The notes: generated by a model not told the origin, from the sequence alone. Counted from the first letter of the stretch, positions 33,035-41,451 are shown. The stretch is 64,000 nucleotides of DNA from Enterococcus ureasiticus (GCF_001730285.1 NZ_MIJZ01000016.1:1-64000); one strand, 5' to 3'. Translations and numbers: made by a program.

Positions 33035-33048
33035 TGCATGCGCATGCA
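33035..33048 (-). promoter_or_regulatory. Palindromic operator for the MarR/OYE pair
   Basis: TGCATGCGCATGCA is a perfect 14-bp palindrome, followed on the minus strand by GTATAGT (a possible -10) and the OYE ribosome binding site. MarR repressors bind palindromes of this size, and the marR gene is adjacent. Confidence 0.55.
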
Positions 33049-33069
33049 ACTAATTACATAATAAAGAAT

Positions 33070-33100
33070 AAAAGACTAAAAAGCAACTCTTTAGTCTTTT
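33070..33100 (-). terminator. Terminator at the end of marR
   Basis: AAAAGACTAAA pairs with TTTAGTCTTTT and includes the last bases of marR. It would separate marR transcription from the oxidoreductase gene. Confidence 0.6.
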
Positions 33101-33467
33101 AAATAAAGTATTCTTTCAAAATAGCATTTACTTCTTGCTCAACAGACGACACTAGATTTGCTCCATCATTGGTCAAATCTACGTATACGCCACGTTTATC
33201 ATCCGCACAAATCCTTCTTTCAATCACTGAAGGATTTCTATCTTCCAATCTATTGATCAGACGGGACAATGCACTTTGACTCAAACATAGATGATTCCCT
33301 AAATCATTCAACCTCATACAGCGTCCATTTTGTTTGAGTTGATATAAAGCATAATACTCACTTGTTGTAAGTTGATTATTTTTCTTTAACATTTCTTCTA
33401 ATTTTTTTTCAACTATGGACTGTTTTTTTGTATAATCCAGCCATTGTGATATAAGAGGTGCTTCCAT
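33099..33467 (-). CDS. MarR-family transcriptional regulator
   Basis: The 122-residue winged-helix protein shows the MarR recognition helix region (LNDLGNHLCLSQSALSRLI) and the wing (ERRICADDKRGVYVDLTNDG). It is slightly shorter than typical MarR proteins (about 140). It probably represses the adjacent old-yellow-enzyme gene through the palindrome at 33035-33048 and responds to a reactive electrophile or phenolic compound; that is inferred from arrangement. GGGAGGGATGA precedes the ATG. Confidence 0.9.
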   Translation of the reverse strand: MEAPLISQWLDYTKKQSIVEKKLEEMLKKNNQLTTSEYYALYQLKQNGRCMRLNDLGNHLCLSQSALSRLINRLEDRNPSVIERRICADDKRGVYVDLTNDGANLVSSVEQEVNAILKEYFI

Positions 33468-33561
33468 TTGATCATCCCTCCCTGATTATTCTTTTCAACT
33501 AGTTATAGTTTGCTTGTTTTTAGTAAAAAAGTCAAAATTTTAAGAACCTTACCAATAAAAG

Positions 33562-33596
33562 AAAAGCCATGGACCGTAGTCGCACGACTTTTTTTA
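33562..33596. terminator. Imperfect terminator after the permease gene
   Basis: AAAAGCCATGGACCG pairs with CGCACGACTTTTT with GT pairs and two mismatches, and A/T runs lie on both outer sides. Confidence 0.5.
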
Positions 33597-33609
33597 TTGT
33601 ACTCGTCAC

Positions 33610-34923
33610 TTAACTAGCATTCAAAATCCACATAAATCCTACAAAAACAAAGAATAAAGCGTACATGATCGGTGACACTTCTTTGCCTCGTTTTGCAGCG
33701 ATCATTGTGATTGGATAGAAAATAAATCCAAGTGCAATTCCGTCAGAAATACTGTATGTCAAAGGCATTCCTAAAAGAATCAAGAAAGAAGGAATTGCGA
33801 TTTCCATTTCTTTCCATTTGATTTGGCTAAGCGATTGAGCCATTAAAACACCCACAACAATTAGCGCTGGGGCCGTTACTTGAGACGTTACTACTGAAAG
33901 TAATGGCGAGAAAAATAGCCCAACGATGAAGAACAGACCCGTCGTCACAGCAGTTAGTCCAGAACGTCCACCAACTGCGATCCCAGCAGAAGATTCTACA
34001 TACGCACCAACAGGAGAAGTTCCTAACAATGATCCCGCTAACATTGCTGTTGAATCTGCAGCGAGTGCTTTTCCAACTCGAGGCATTTTATTGTCTTTCA
34101 TAAAACCTGCTTGATTCGCCAAACCAACTAATGTTCCAGCCGTATCAAAGAAGGTCACTAATAAAAAGGTTAACACTACAACCCATAGCTGTAGAGAATT
34201 GATATCTCCCACATGTTTTAAAGCAACTAAAAAAGTTGGCTTAAGACTAGGAGCACCTGAAATGATTTTAGTGGGTACGTCAATCAAACCAGTTACTAAT
34301 CCCAAAATAGTCGTTGCAGTCATCCCAATAAAAATACCGCCAGGAACACGACGTACCATCATGATCGCTGTAATCACTAGACCAAAAATAGTCAGCCAAG
34401 TCGAACCAACGTTCAGTGGTCCTAAAGCAACTAGTGTCGATTCGTTAGAAACAATGATCCCACCTTCACTTAGACCTAGAAAAGCGATGAACAGACCGAT
34501 CCCGCCAGAGATAGCAAATTTTAAATCTGCTGGTATAGCATCAATGATCAATTCACGTAACTTAAAAATCGTGATCAAAATAAAAATTAGAGATGCGACA
34601 AAAACACCTGCTAAAGCTGTTTCCCAAGGAACACCCATCCCAACACAAACAGAATAAGCAAAAAAGGCATTGATTCCCAGTGCTGGCGCCGTTGCAATCG
34701 GATACTTAGCAAAAATCCCCATCAATATACAGCCTAATGCACTGGCTAAAGCTGTTGCAGTGAAAACTGCACCTTCATCCATTCCTGAAGCCCCTAAAAC
34801 AGTTGGATTAACAAATAGAATATACGCCATTGAAATAAATGTCGTAAACCCAGCTAGAAATTCACGCTTCACAGTCGTATTTAATTTGTCGATCTCAAAA
34901 TAGGAAATAATTTTTTCTTTCAC
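33610..34923 (-). CDS. Purine permease, AzgA/PbuG-like (NCS2)
   Basis: The 437-residue protein has about 13 membrane helices and the AzgA-type motifs EFLAGFTTFISMAYILFVNP and APALGINAFFAYSVC near the N-terminus, and FFDTAGTLVGLANQAG in the middle. This group imports hypoxanthine, guanine or adenine with protons. Translation starts at GTG, eight bases after TAGGAGG. A CGAACA-N6-TGTTCG repeat just upstream resembles a PurR box, in line with purine control, and a TTTACT-N17-TATGAT promoter is visible further up on the minus strand. It is monocistronic. Confidence 0.88.
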   Translation of the reverse strand: MKEKIISYFEIDKLNTTVKREFLAGFTTFISMAYILFVNPTVLGASGMDEGAVFTATALASALGCILMGIFAKYPIATAPALGINAFFAYSVCVGMGVPWETALAGVFVASLIFILITIFKLRELIIDAIPADLKFAISGGIGLFIAFLGLSEGGIIVSNESTLVALGPLNVGSTWLTIFGLVITAIMMVRRVPGGIFIGMTATTILGLVTGLIDVPTKIISGAPSLKPTFLVALKHVGDINSLQLWVVVLTFLLVTFFDTAGTLVGLANQAGFMKDNKMPRVGKALAADSTAMLAGSLLGTSPVGAYVESSAGIAVGGRSGLTAVTTGLFFIVGLFFSPLLSVVTSQVTAPALIVVGVLMAQSLSQIKWKEMEIAIPSFLILLGMPLTYSISDGIALGFIFYPITMIAAKRGKEVSPIMYALFFVFVGFMWILNAS

Positions 34924-34942
34924 TTGATATCCTCCTAAAATC

Positions 34943-34960
34943 CGAACAATAAACTGTTCG
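34943..34960 (-). promoter_or_regulatory. PurR-box-like inverted repeat before the purine permease
   Basis: CGAACA and TGTTCG are perfect arms separated by six bases in the leader, just ahead of the ribosome binding site. The CGAAC core is the PurR signature in Firmicutes, though spacing and position differ from the B. subtilis tandem box. Confidence 0.5.
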
Positions 34961-35072
34961 TAAAATTGCGATGTATTACTTAAACAACGTGTTCAATCAT
35001 ATAATAAAGAATAGAATAAGTAAATACAAAGCTTACTAACTGCAATTTATCTAAAACTGTTAACCCAAACAA

Positions 35073-35112
35073 AAAATGACAAGCTTTCTTCACTAAGAAA
35101 ACCCGTCATTTC
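35073..35112 (-). terminator. Terminator after the first PAP2 gene
   Basis: AAATGAC...CTTTCTT pairs with AAGAAA...GTCATTT, and TTTTTTG follows on the minus strand. Confidence 0.7.
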
Positions 35113-35128
35113 AGTATTAATAACTAAA

Positions 35129-36052
35129 TTATTCCGATAAAGCTTCTCCATCCAATCGTTGATTTAAAAGACGAGAAACCACATAAATCACGAAAATAGC
35201 AATCGCAGAACCAACCGCTACATCACTCAAAAAATGCGCCCCGATTCGAACCCTTGACCAAGCGACAAAACAGCCGAATACACTTGTCAAAATCACAATT
35301 CTCTGCCGTTTATTTTTCTTCAAAGGGTCAACAAAAAGTGGTAAGTATAAGGCTAACCAAGCTTGTTCTGAATGTCCTGAAGGAAATGACTTATGACCAT
35401 TGGCTCCATTGATACGCCACCAATTTGTATAATCCGCCCAGCTATTTTGCAATTCATAAGGACGAAATCTGCCCCAAAGACTTTTCATCACATCTACGAT
35501 GGTATTACTAGCATAGACCGCCACTATTGCGCCTAAACCAACCAAAACCAATTTATTTAACTCCCCTTGATTTTTTCCTTTTAGCCATCGATTACACAGC
35601 ATAGACCCTACCACAAAAGTAAGCAAAGAAAGAATAACCAGTGCTGGAAAGAACCAATTTGGAAAACTCATTGCTCCACCACCGTCGTTATTTGCAGCTC
35701 CTATTGGTTGATTATTTTGACTATTATTCAATGAAGTGACCGTATAAAAAAGCATGATTTTGATCATTTGCCAAATTTGATATAAACCCGCAATAATAGC
35801 GATAAAATAGATACTCCCCTTACCGAAGTGTGATAAATTGCTTTCTTTAGCATAATAAATAAATATTTGAGTAGACATAAAAATAATGATTCCTGGAAAA
35901 ATCAATCCATAATTTTGAAAAAAAGTGCCGAATAATGATCCTTGATTCATCACTCCCTGACTGATTTGTTTATCCCATATCCCACCGATCAACAACAAAA
36001 TCCCTAAACTTACAAGTATGACTAGTTCTCTTTTTTCTTTTATAAAGTTCAT
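35129..36052 (-). CDS. PAP2-family membrane phosphatase, copy 1
   Basis: The 307-residue protein has about seven membrane helices and the three PAP2 motifs: KSLWGRFRP (K-x6-RP), PSGH in GHKSFPSGHSEQAW, and SRVRIGAHFLSD (SR-x5-H-x3-D). It should remove phosphate from a lipid phosphate such as undecaprenyl pyrophosphate or phosphatidate on the outer leaflet. It is a clear paralogue of the gene at 36264-37169, also with a RPIG(A/Q)ANNDGG loop in both. Each gene has its own terminator. GAGGAGG precedes the ATG. Confidence 0.88.
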   Translation of the reverse strand: MNFIKEKRELVILVSLGILLLIGGIWDKQISQGVMNQGSLFGTFFQNYGLIFPGIIIFMSTQIFIYYAKESNLSHFGKGSIYFIAIIAGLYQIWQMIKIMLFYTVTSLNNSQNNQPIGAANNDGGGAMSFPNWFFPALVILSLLTFVVGSMLCNRWLKGKNQGELNKLVLVGLGAIVAVYASNTIVDVMKSLWGRFRPYELQNSWADYTNWWRINGANGHKSFPSGHSEQAWLALYLPLFVDPLKKNKRQRIVILTSVFGCFVAWSRVRIGAHFLSDVAVGSAIAIFVIYVVSRLLNQRLDGEALSE

Positions 36053-36172
36053 TAATGAACCTCCTCTCTACACTAAATTGTAAATGAGAAGTGTTATGTT
36101 CTTGTATGTTCTTCGTATAGATTCCGTTAACAATAAGTAAATTTTTTGACCGCCTATTTTAGACTATAAAAA

Positions 36173-36213
36173 AATCTCTAGAACAAAATTCGTTAAATTT
36201 TGTTCTAGAGATT
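36173..36213 (-). terminator. Terminator after the second PAP2 gene
   Basis: AATCTCTAGAACAAAATT pairs perfectly with AATTTTGTTCTAGAGATT, and TTTTTT follows on the minus strand. Confidence 0.85.
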
Positions 36214-36263
36214 AGTTGATTTTATTCCTTAACGTCACACTGATCTGCTTTTGCACTTCTTTT

Positions 36264-37169
36264 TTAGTCTACCAACTTCAACTGTGCACATCTCGTCCCA
36301 ACGAAGACAAGGAAAATAATGATAAATGCCCCCATCGTTGCATCACTAAAGAAATGACACCCTAGAAGCACTCTGCTGATTGCTGTAATTGCGCCCCAAG
36401 CTACACCAAAAATCAATAAATGTTTACGAAGCTTCCTATTTTTTGGACTAGCATATAAAGGGAAGAAAATAGCAAACATACTTTCACAAGAGTGACCTGA
36501 TGGAAATGATTTATGTCCAGTTGGCCCATTCATTTTGTACCAAGGCGTAAAATTATCTTGAACAGCATTTAATTCATACGGCCGAACACGCCCCCACAAA
36601 ATTTTGATTTCCTCTACACACATTAGATAAACAAACGCCACTGCAACGCCTAAAATAGCTACTCGCATCAAACGGTCAAGCTCTTCCGACGTTTTACGAC
36701 TTAGCCATTTTTGAACAATCAATGTTGCTATGGCAAAAACCACGATACAAATAATGATATTGATAAACGTTGGTAACGTAGGATTAACGCCTCCATCATT
36801 ATTTGCTTGTCCGATCGGACGATTGTGTTCTACATTTTGGATTGATGATAATGTATATTGGATAGCAAATTTTAAGTAATACCATATCCCATACAAAGAT
36901 AGCCCTACCCCCGCAACAACGATCAACACTTTTGCAATCAACGGTTGGCTCGATCGAACCGCATAATGAATAATAATTTCTCCACTCATCATAATCACAA
37001 CACCTACTGGAAAACAGGCATAATTTTGCAAAAAGGTCGCAATATACGAATTTTGACTCATCACAGCATTGGAAATAGCCAAATCTCCAAACGTACCAAT
37101 CCCTAGTAAAACCACAAAAATTGAGATAACAATTGCAATTCTTCTACTATCTGACATTCTTTTTAACAT
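36264..37169 (-). CDS. PAP2-family membrane phosphatase, copy 2
   Basis: The 301-residue protein has the same helix plan as its neighbour and the motifs KILWGRVRP, GHKSFPSGHSCES and SRVLLGCHFFSD. The two genes probably arose by duplication, but this one alone has a long leader with three 122-nt structured repeats (37189-37552) directly upstream of its ribosome binding site (TAGGAGG). If the repeats are transcribed with it, they form a structured 5' leader. The substrate is a lipid phosphate by family; which one is unknown. Confidence 0.88.
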   Translation of the reverse strand: MLKRMSDSRRIAIVISIFVVLLGIGTFGDLAISNAVMSQNSYIATFLQNYACFPVGVVIMMSGEIIIHYAVRSSQPLIAKVLIVVAGVGLSLYGIWYYLKFAIQYTLSSIQNVEHNRPIGQANNDGGVNPTLPTFINIIICIVVFAIATLIVQKWLSRKTSEELDRLMRVAILGVAVAFVYLMCVEEIKILWGRVRPYELNAVQDNFTPWYKMNGPTGHKSFPSGHSCESMFAIFFPLYASPKNRKLRKHLLIFGVAWGAITAISRVLLGCHFFSDATMGAFIIIFLVFVGTRCAQLKLVD

Positions 37170-37188
37170 TTTTATTCCTCCTAAATTT

Positions 37189-37552
37189 AAAAGCGTAGCG
37201 GGCTCGTTTAGCTCTGACAGGAAAATAGAAAATTACGACTGAGGTGCTTTTTGCCTCATTCTTAATTTATCTTTTTCCCGAAGAGCTAGCCCGCGAAACT
37301 AGATAACATTAAAAGCTGAAAGAGCTTGGTCAGCCTTGACAGGAAAATAGGAAAAAATAACTGAGGTGCTTTTTGCCTCATTTATTTTTTATCTTTTTCC
37401 CGAAAGGCTAGCTCTTGAAGCTAGATAACATTAAAAGCGTAGCGGGCTCGTTTAGCTCTGACAGGAAAATAGAAAATTACGACTGAGGTGCTTTTTGCCT
37501 CATTCTTAATTTATCTTTTTCCCGAGGAGCTAGCCCGCGAAGCTAAACATTC
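37189..37552 (-). repeat. Three tandem 122-nt structured repeats
   Basis: Copies span 37189-37310, 37311-37432 and 37433-37552. Copies 1 and 3 are almost identical; copy 2 is diverged. Each can fold as one long hairpin with a small inner hairpin (TGAGG...CCTCA). In copies 1 and 3 the two basal helices are CGGGCT/AGCCCG and AGCTCT/AGAGCT; in copy 2 both strands have changed, to AGAGCT/AGCTCT and AGCCTT/AAGGCT, so pairing is kept by compensating changes. The stretches GACAGGAAAATAG, CTGAGGTGCTTTTTGCCTCA and CTTTTTCCCGA are conserved. This points to a selected RNA or DNA fold. I do not recognise the class. It is placed ahead of the second PAP2 gene; no ORF runs through it. Confidence 0.8.
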
Positions 37553-37865
37553 TTATTCACTCACAAGTAATAGTTTATCACTTCTTAATATCAAATATCA
37601 TACATTTTGTTAGTTTCACTATAAATAAAAAGACATTAATCCCGATATATTTCTTTTAGCACTCAAAAAAACATATCTTTACCTTCCTCCTCTAATTTCT
37701 TTGGTTTTCAGCTACACGTTTTAAGGAACTTCCTTGTAAATACAGCGAAATAGAATTAAGATAATAGTGAAGAGATTCTAATTTTTTGAAAAAAACAGCC
37801 GGAAATTTGTAAATAATCTAGAACTATTTTCATTTTGAAACCACAGCCTTTGGAGGAGTGAACAC
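37553..37865. other. Intergenic region between the repeat array and the Mga-type gene
   Basis: AT-rich DNA with no supported ORF. On the minus strand TTGATA with TATTAC 16 bases later (about 37569-37596) could be the promoter of a transcript running through the repeats into the PAP2 gene. On the plus strand the regulator's site TGGAGGAG lies at the right end. Confidence 0.35.
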
Positions 37866-39326
37866 ATGATCGAAGAGTATATCGAAAAAGATATTATGAG
37901 AAGGGTAAAACTAGTTGAATTTCTATTTGAAATGCGGGAACTTTCCATCAAAGATACCGCCAAGCGATTAAATGTGACACCCAACACCATCAAACGCGAT
38001 TTCGACAAAATCTTAGTTTATTTTGACGATTGGATTCTTTATTCAACTAGCACTAGTCAAAAGATATCTGCCGTATTTTTAAGTGATTTGACTCGGTATA
38101 CCTTGGTTATTAAAATCTATGAAGAATCGAAATTTTTAAACGTTTGTTTAAGATATTTATCTGGCGATACTGATTATTTATCCATCGTTGAAAATGAATT
38201 TGTCTCTGTCGCAAAAGCATTTCAAATAAAAAAGAATGTGGAAGATTTCTTTAAGCATGCTAAAATCATGGATGAGAATAACCATTTTATTCATGATGAA
38301 TTACGTTATCGCAGTGTTGTGTTGTCGATATTGATGAGGGTCAATTTCAAAGAATTGTGGTCAAAAGCTGAGCTTTGGCAAATAGCAGAGCAATTTGTTG
38401 ATGAACTGTTAGAACGTTTTTCCAACAATATAAAAATCAATAAGCGAGAGTACATCTTCTTAGTAGTGAACGTTTATTTGTCATTGACTCGCTCATCTGA
38501 CCATCCGCTAAAGTATCCAGAAAATGAATTGAACGTGATTCGTCAAAGCGTCATTTTTAAGGAGCTAAAAAAGACGATCGTTCATTTTTTTCCAAGTGAA
38601 GTAGAGACAACTTTTTCTGATGATGAAATCGGTTATCTTACCGCTGCCTATCGACTAATTTCCTTGAATACGCCCAATTATTTAATCGTAAAAATGGATC
38701 ATGATTATGAACGTCACACAATTATTGAGAATTCACCGGAAATCCGTGCACTTATACGTGATTTTGAAAAATACTTTTCTGTTAATTTAGTCGACAATAT
38801 CTTGTTTGAAAAGCCATTTATTAATCTTGTACTTTCTACGTGGCAAAATATTCAATCCTTTTTAGTTGAACAGCATTATTACTTAAATGATGAACAATTA
38901 TCCTTGATTCTATCGGTCCGAAAAATACTTGAAGAGTGGCAAAAACAATATATTGATTCGGATCTAGATTTTACGGATACGATCATTGATAAGTTCACCT
39001 CACAAGTTTCGACTACACTCTTACAGAAAAACCAGCAAAAACAAATCTTTTTCGTCGTTGCAGAAGATGAATTCTCACATATTTTATATCGAGAGCACTT
39101 GGAGAAGTGGATCAATCATTCTGATAAATTTATTGACGATCGAATGTATTATGCTATAGATGAATTACCAGTCTATGCTAAATCCTGGTCTCACGTTATT
39201 CTATGTGAGCGAGCATTACTTGCTGATCATGAGATTTCACCAGACAGCACGATTTTTCCTGTTTCAAGAAGCACCCTTTCTTTGGATCTTAGAAATATTC
39301 TAATGTACGCTTATGATAATTCTTGA
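37866..39326 (+). CDS. Mga-family transcriptional regulator
   Basis: The 486-residue protein has an N-terminal Mga helix-turn-helix (residues 10-55, DTAKRLNVTPNTIKRDFDKI), a second winged-helix/PRD-like part and a C-terminal EIIB-like region (about 390-480, starting KQIFFVVAEDEFSHILYREH). The usual target is a surface-protein operon. The only secreted protein next to it is the sortase-like gene at 39395-40360, which is convergent, so the target may be that gene, the PAP2 gene or something elsewhere. GGAGGAG precedes the ATG. Confidence 0.8.
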   Translation: MIEEYIEKDIMRRVKLVEFLFEMRELSIKDTAKRLNVTPNTIKRDFDKILVYFDDWILYSTSTSQKISAVFLSDLTRYTLVIKIYEESKFLNVCLRYLSGDTDYLSIVENEFVSVAKAFQIKKNVEDFFKHAKIMDENNHFIHDELRYRSVVLSILMRVNFKELWSKAELWQIAEQFVDELLERFSNNIKINKREYIFLVVNVYLSLTRSSDHPLKYPENELNVIRQSVIFKELKKTIVHFFPSEVETTFSDDEIGYLTAAYRLISLNTPNYLIVKMDHDYERHTIIENSPEIRALIRDFEKYFSVNLVDNILFEKPFINLVLSTWQNIQSFLVEQHYYLNDEQLSLILSVRKILEEWQKQYIDSDLDFTDTIIDKFTSQVSTTLLQKNQQKQIFFVVAEDEFSHILYREHLEKWINHSDKFIDDRMYYAIDELPVYAKSWSHVILCERALLADHEISPDSTIFPVSRSTLSLDLRNILMYAYDNS

Positions 39327-39337
39327 TGATAAACACT

Positions 39338-39388
39338 AAAAAGGCTATTTATTTCAGAAAATATCGTTGAAATAAATAGCCTTTTTTT
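39338..39388. terminator. Strong bidirectional terminator
   Basis: AAAAGGCTATTTATTTCA pairs with TGAAATAAATAGCCTTTT, with A and T runs on both sides. Confidence 0.85.
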
Positions 39389-39394
39389 ATATAA

Positions 39395-40360
39395 CTACCT
39401 TGCCAATACGATCCGATTTACAGTATCTGTAATACAGGTTTGAAGTGAAATCCGTTCTCCGCCATCTTCTATCACTCTTGCCCAAGTGTCATCGGATGGA
39501 TCGTTTGCGTTGATACCATCATCCGCTACATCCAATACTTCATAAACAACGTATGTCTTAGCATTTCCATTTCCATCAACTACAGTTATTGGTGTTCCAA
39601 TCGTTATATTCATAACACCTGCAAAATCGCCAGGATTGTGTCCGATAAAATGGGTTGGTAATTGATCGTTTACAGCACCTGTACCTGTCCAAGTTCCAGC
39701 CCCTACATTAGGCGCTTCTGGTGCACCATTACATTGAATAAATGAAATGGTTTGTCCTAAGAAGCTGATTGTTGCCGGAGCAATTGATTCTTGAGTGCTG
39801 ACAACTGAACTGCTAGGCTCTTGTGGTACAGCTGTTGTTTCAAGTTCTGTGACTGTTTCTTGCGATTCAGTTGTAACTTGTCCTACTTCACTTTCGGCCA
39901 CTTCGATTGGTTGGAACTGATTGTTTTCTTCCATAACTTCAGCTATTGGCTCAGTTGTTTTTTGCTCAGTAACTGATTGTTTTGGCTGATTTTCCACCAC
40001 TGTGTACGTTCTGACCTTTTTATCTACATTTCCGCTGCTGTCCTTTAATGTATAAGTAAATGTATAGGTTCCAGGCTCAGCAATAACGCTAGGCCCTTCC
40101 ACTTTAATTTTATTTGTTATATTTCCATCATAGTTATCGTAGCCCTTTACACCATTTAAGGGATCAAACTCTTTTACTTGGTCCATCGTTAATTCAAAGG
40201 TATTAGGAAATAAAATCATCGGTTTTTCACAATCTACTGTTTGTGTAGAAGCGTCCATAGAAGCATTCGTTGACTGACTGCCGCTAATAGTACTTACTAA
40301 TAGTCCCATTCCAGCTACTAATCCCATTACGCTCAACAATTTAACTGATTTCATCTTCAT
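39395..40360 (-). CDS. Secreted DUF5011 protein with sortase-fold C-terminal domain
   Basis: The 321-residue protein has a signal peptide (about 1-33), an Ig-like DUF5011 domain (about 47-122, GVKGYDNYDGNITNKIKVEG), a Glu/Thr/Gln-rich linker (125-195) and a C-terminal sortase-like domain. The domain shows the three catalytic features: His241 in HFIGHNPGDF, Cys309 in SLQTC and Arg316 in VNRIVLAR. It lacks a membrane helix and an LPxTG signal, so the enzyme-like domain is apparently released or held by the Ig-like part, unlike normal membrane sortases. It is monocistronic. GGAGG lies nine bases before the ATG. Its activity is untested. Confidence 0.75.
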   Translation of the reverse strand: MKMKSVKLLSVMGLVAGMGLLVSTISGSQSTNASMDASTQTVDCEKPMILFPNTFELTMDQVKEFDPLNGVKGYDNYDGNITNKIKVEGPSVIAEPGTYTFTYTLKDSSGNVDKKVRTYTVVENQPKQSVTEQKTTEPIAEVMEENNQFQPIEVAESEVGQVTTESQETVTELETTAVPQEPSSSVVSTQESIAPATISFLGQTISFIQCNGAPEAPNVGAGTWTGTGAVNDQLPTHFIGHNPGDFAGVMNITIGTPITVVDGNGNAKTYVVYEVLDVADDGINANDPSDDTWARVIEDGGERISLQTCITDTVNRIVLAR

Positions 40361-40522
40361 AAACTAAAACCTCCTAATGATAAATTTTTGTTGAATTCAA
40401 ATTCAACTATTTACACTTAGAAGGATAATACGAATTGTGATGAAAATTTTATATTAAATTTCAGAAAGTTCCTTTCGTTTTGTAAAAAAAGTAAAATTAT
40501 AAGCATTGAATTTTTTCACAAC

Positions 40523-40553
40523 AAAAAAGAGTCAATAATAAAGTAATTGACTC
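40523..40553 (-). terminator. Terminator beyond the acetyltransferase and pseudogene
   Basis: GAGTCAAT pairs with ATTGACTC and TTTTTTG follows on the minus strand. The rest of 40361-40586 shows no gene. Confidence 0.65.
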
Positions 40554-40586
40554 AATAAAACAGTCTATCCTTATGTTCTTTTTTAC

Positions 40587-40731
40587 TTACCAAGGTTGGC
40601 TAGTTAGACCTACTACCTTTACGCTTTCAGGCTGATCGATTACAGATGCAACATTATCTGATCAAGCACCTTTAATAACGACTACTTTGTCATCAATCGC
40701 TATACTTTTTCGCGGCTACTCTTTTAGCATA
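40587..40731 (-). pseudogene. Frameshifted remnant, family unknown
   Basis: Two minus-strand frames look like pieces of one protein: YAKRVAAKKYSD (from 40731) and, after a frame change, SIAIDDKVVVIKGA, an in-frame TGA, then SDNVASVIDQPESVKVVGLT ending QPW and TAA at 40587-40589. The composition is protein-like but a frameshift and a stop break it, and no start codon is seen. I cannot name the parent family. It lies directly downstream of the hexapeptide acetyltransferase gene. Confidence 0.4.
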
Positions 40732-40743
40732 ATCACATTTTAT

Positions 40744-41328
40744 CTATGCATCACTTTCAGTATCTTCCAAAATTTTGCGAATTTCTTTAGCAGGACTTCC
40801 CGCCACAATAACATTGTCTGGAACATTTCTAGTGACCGTTGAATCAGCTGCTACGATTGCATTTTCACCCACTGTAATGCCTGGTAAAATTGTTGCATTT
40901 GCCCCGATCCAAGCATTCTTTTTAACAAGAATTGGCGCCACGTTCAATCCTCGTCTTGCTTTTGGATCAATCAAATGATTCACTGTAATCAATCTTGAAC
41001 TCGGCCCAATCAATACGTCATCTTCAATCGTAATGCCACCCAAATCCACAAAAGTTACATTCTGATTAATAAAAATATTTTTTCCAAAAGTAATATGTTT
41101 TCCAAAATCACTATAGAATGGCTGTGAAATCGTGACAGATTTATCTAAGCTTTTCCCAGTAATTTTTTCCATGTACTCTAAAACTTTCTCTTTTGTATGA
41201 TACTGCGTATTAAGTTCCATTAACAGACGTTCATTATTTTGTTTAATTAAGTGAATTTCTTTAAATAGCTCAGAATCTTTCAATATAGTTTCACCCATTA
41301 GTTTTTTTTGCAAATCCTCGTTTGACAC
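40744..41328 (-). CDS. Hexapeptide-repeat O-acetyltransferase (maltose/galactoside acetyltransferase-like)
   Basis: The 194-residue protein has an N-terminal helical region (1-60) and a left-handed beta-helix of hexapeptide repeats (about 65-185; [40 protein letters not shown]). [11 protein letters not shown] carries the catalytic His. The ending [13 protein letters not shown] is typical of LacA/Maa/NodL-like enzymes, which acetylate sugars from acetyl-CoA. It is divergent from the LysR gene, the usual arrangement for a regulated target. The acceptor is unknown. Confidence 0.88.
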   Translation of the reverse strand: MSNEDLQKKLMGETILKDSELFKEIHLIKQNNERLLMELNTQYHTKEKVLEYMEKITGKSLDKSVTISQPFYSDFGKHITFGKNIFINQNVTFVDLGGITIEDDVLIGPSSRLITVNHLIDPKARRGLNVAPILVKKNAWIGANATILPGITVGENAIVAADSTVTRNVPDNVIVAGSPAKEIRKILEDTESDA

Positions 41329-41451
41329 CTAAATCCCTCCCAATAAAATAGTCATCTTTACTATTCTTATTCTACTTGAATGTATTATACTTAACTAATA
41401 CCTATATACTATGCACAGATATAACTTACATCTATAGAAAGGAGAAATCGT

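Noticed and set aside
34199-34657. Plus-strand open frame of 152 codons inside the purine permease gene
   Set aside because: It is the antisense shadow of a clear membrane transporter, with Pro/Ile/Lys-rich nonsense composition and no ribosome binding site.
34924-35040. A purine riboswitch before the permease gene
   Set aside because: The leader does not show the conserved purine-aptamer loops; only the CGAACA inverted repeat is evident.
37189-37552. The three repeats as a CRISPR array
   Set aside because: The whole 122-nt unit repeats without variable spacers, and no cas genes are present.
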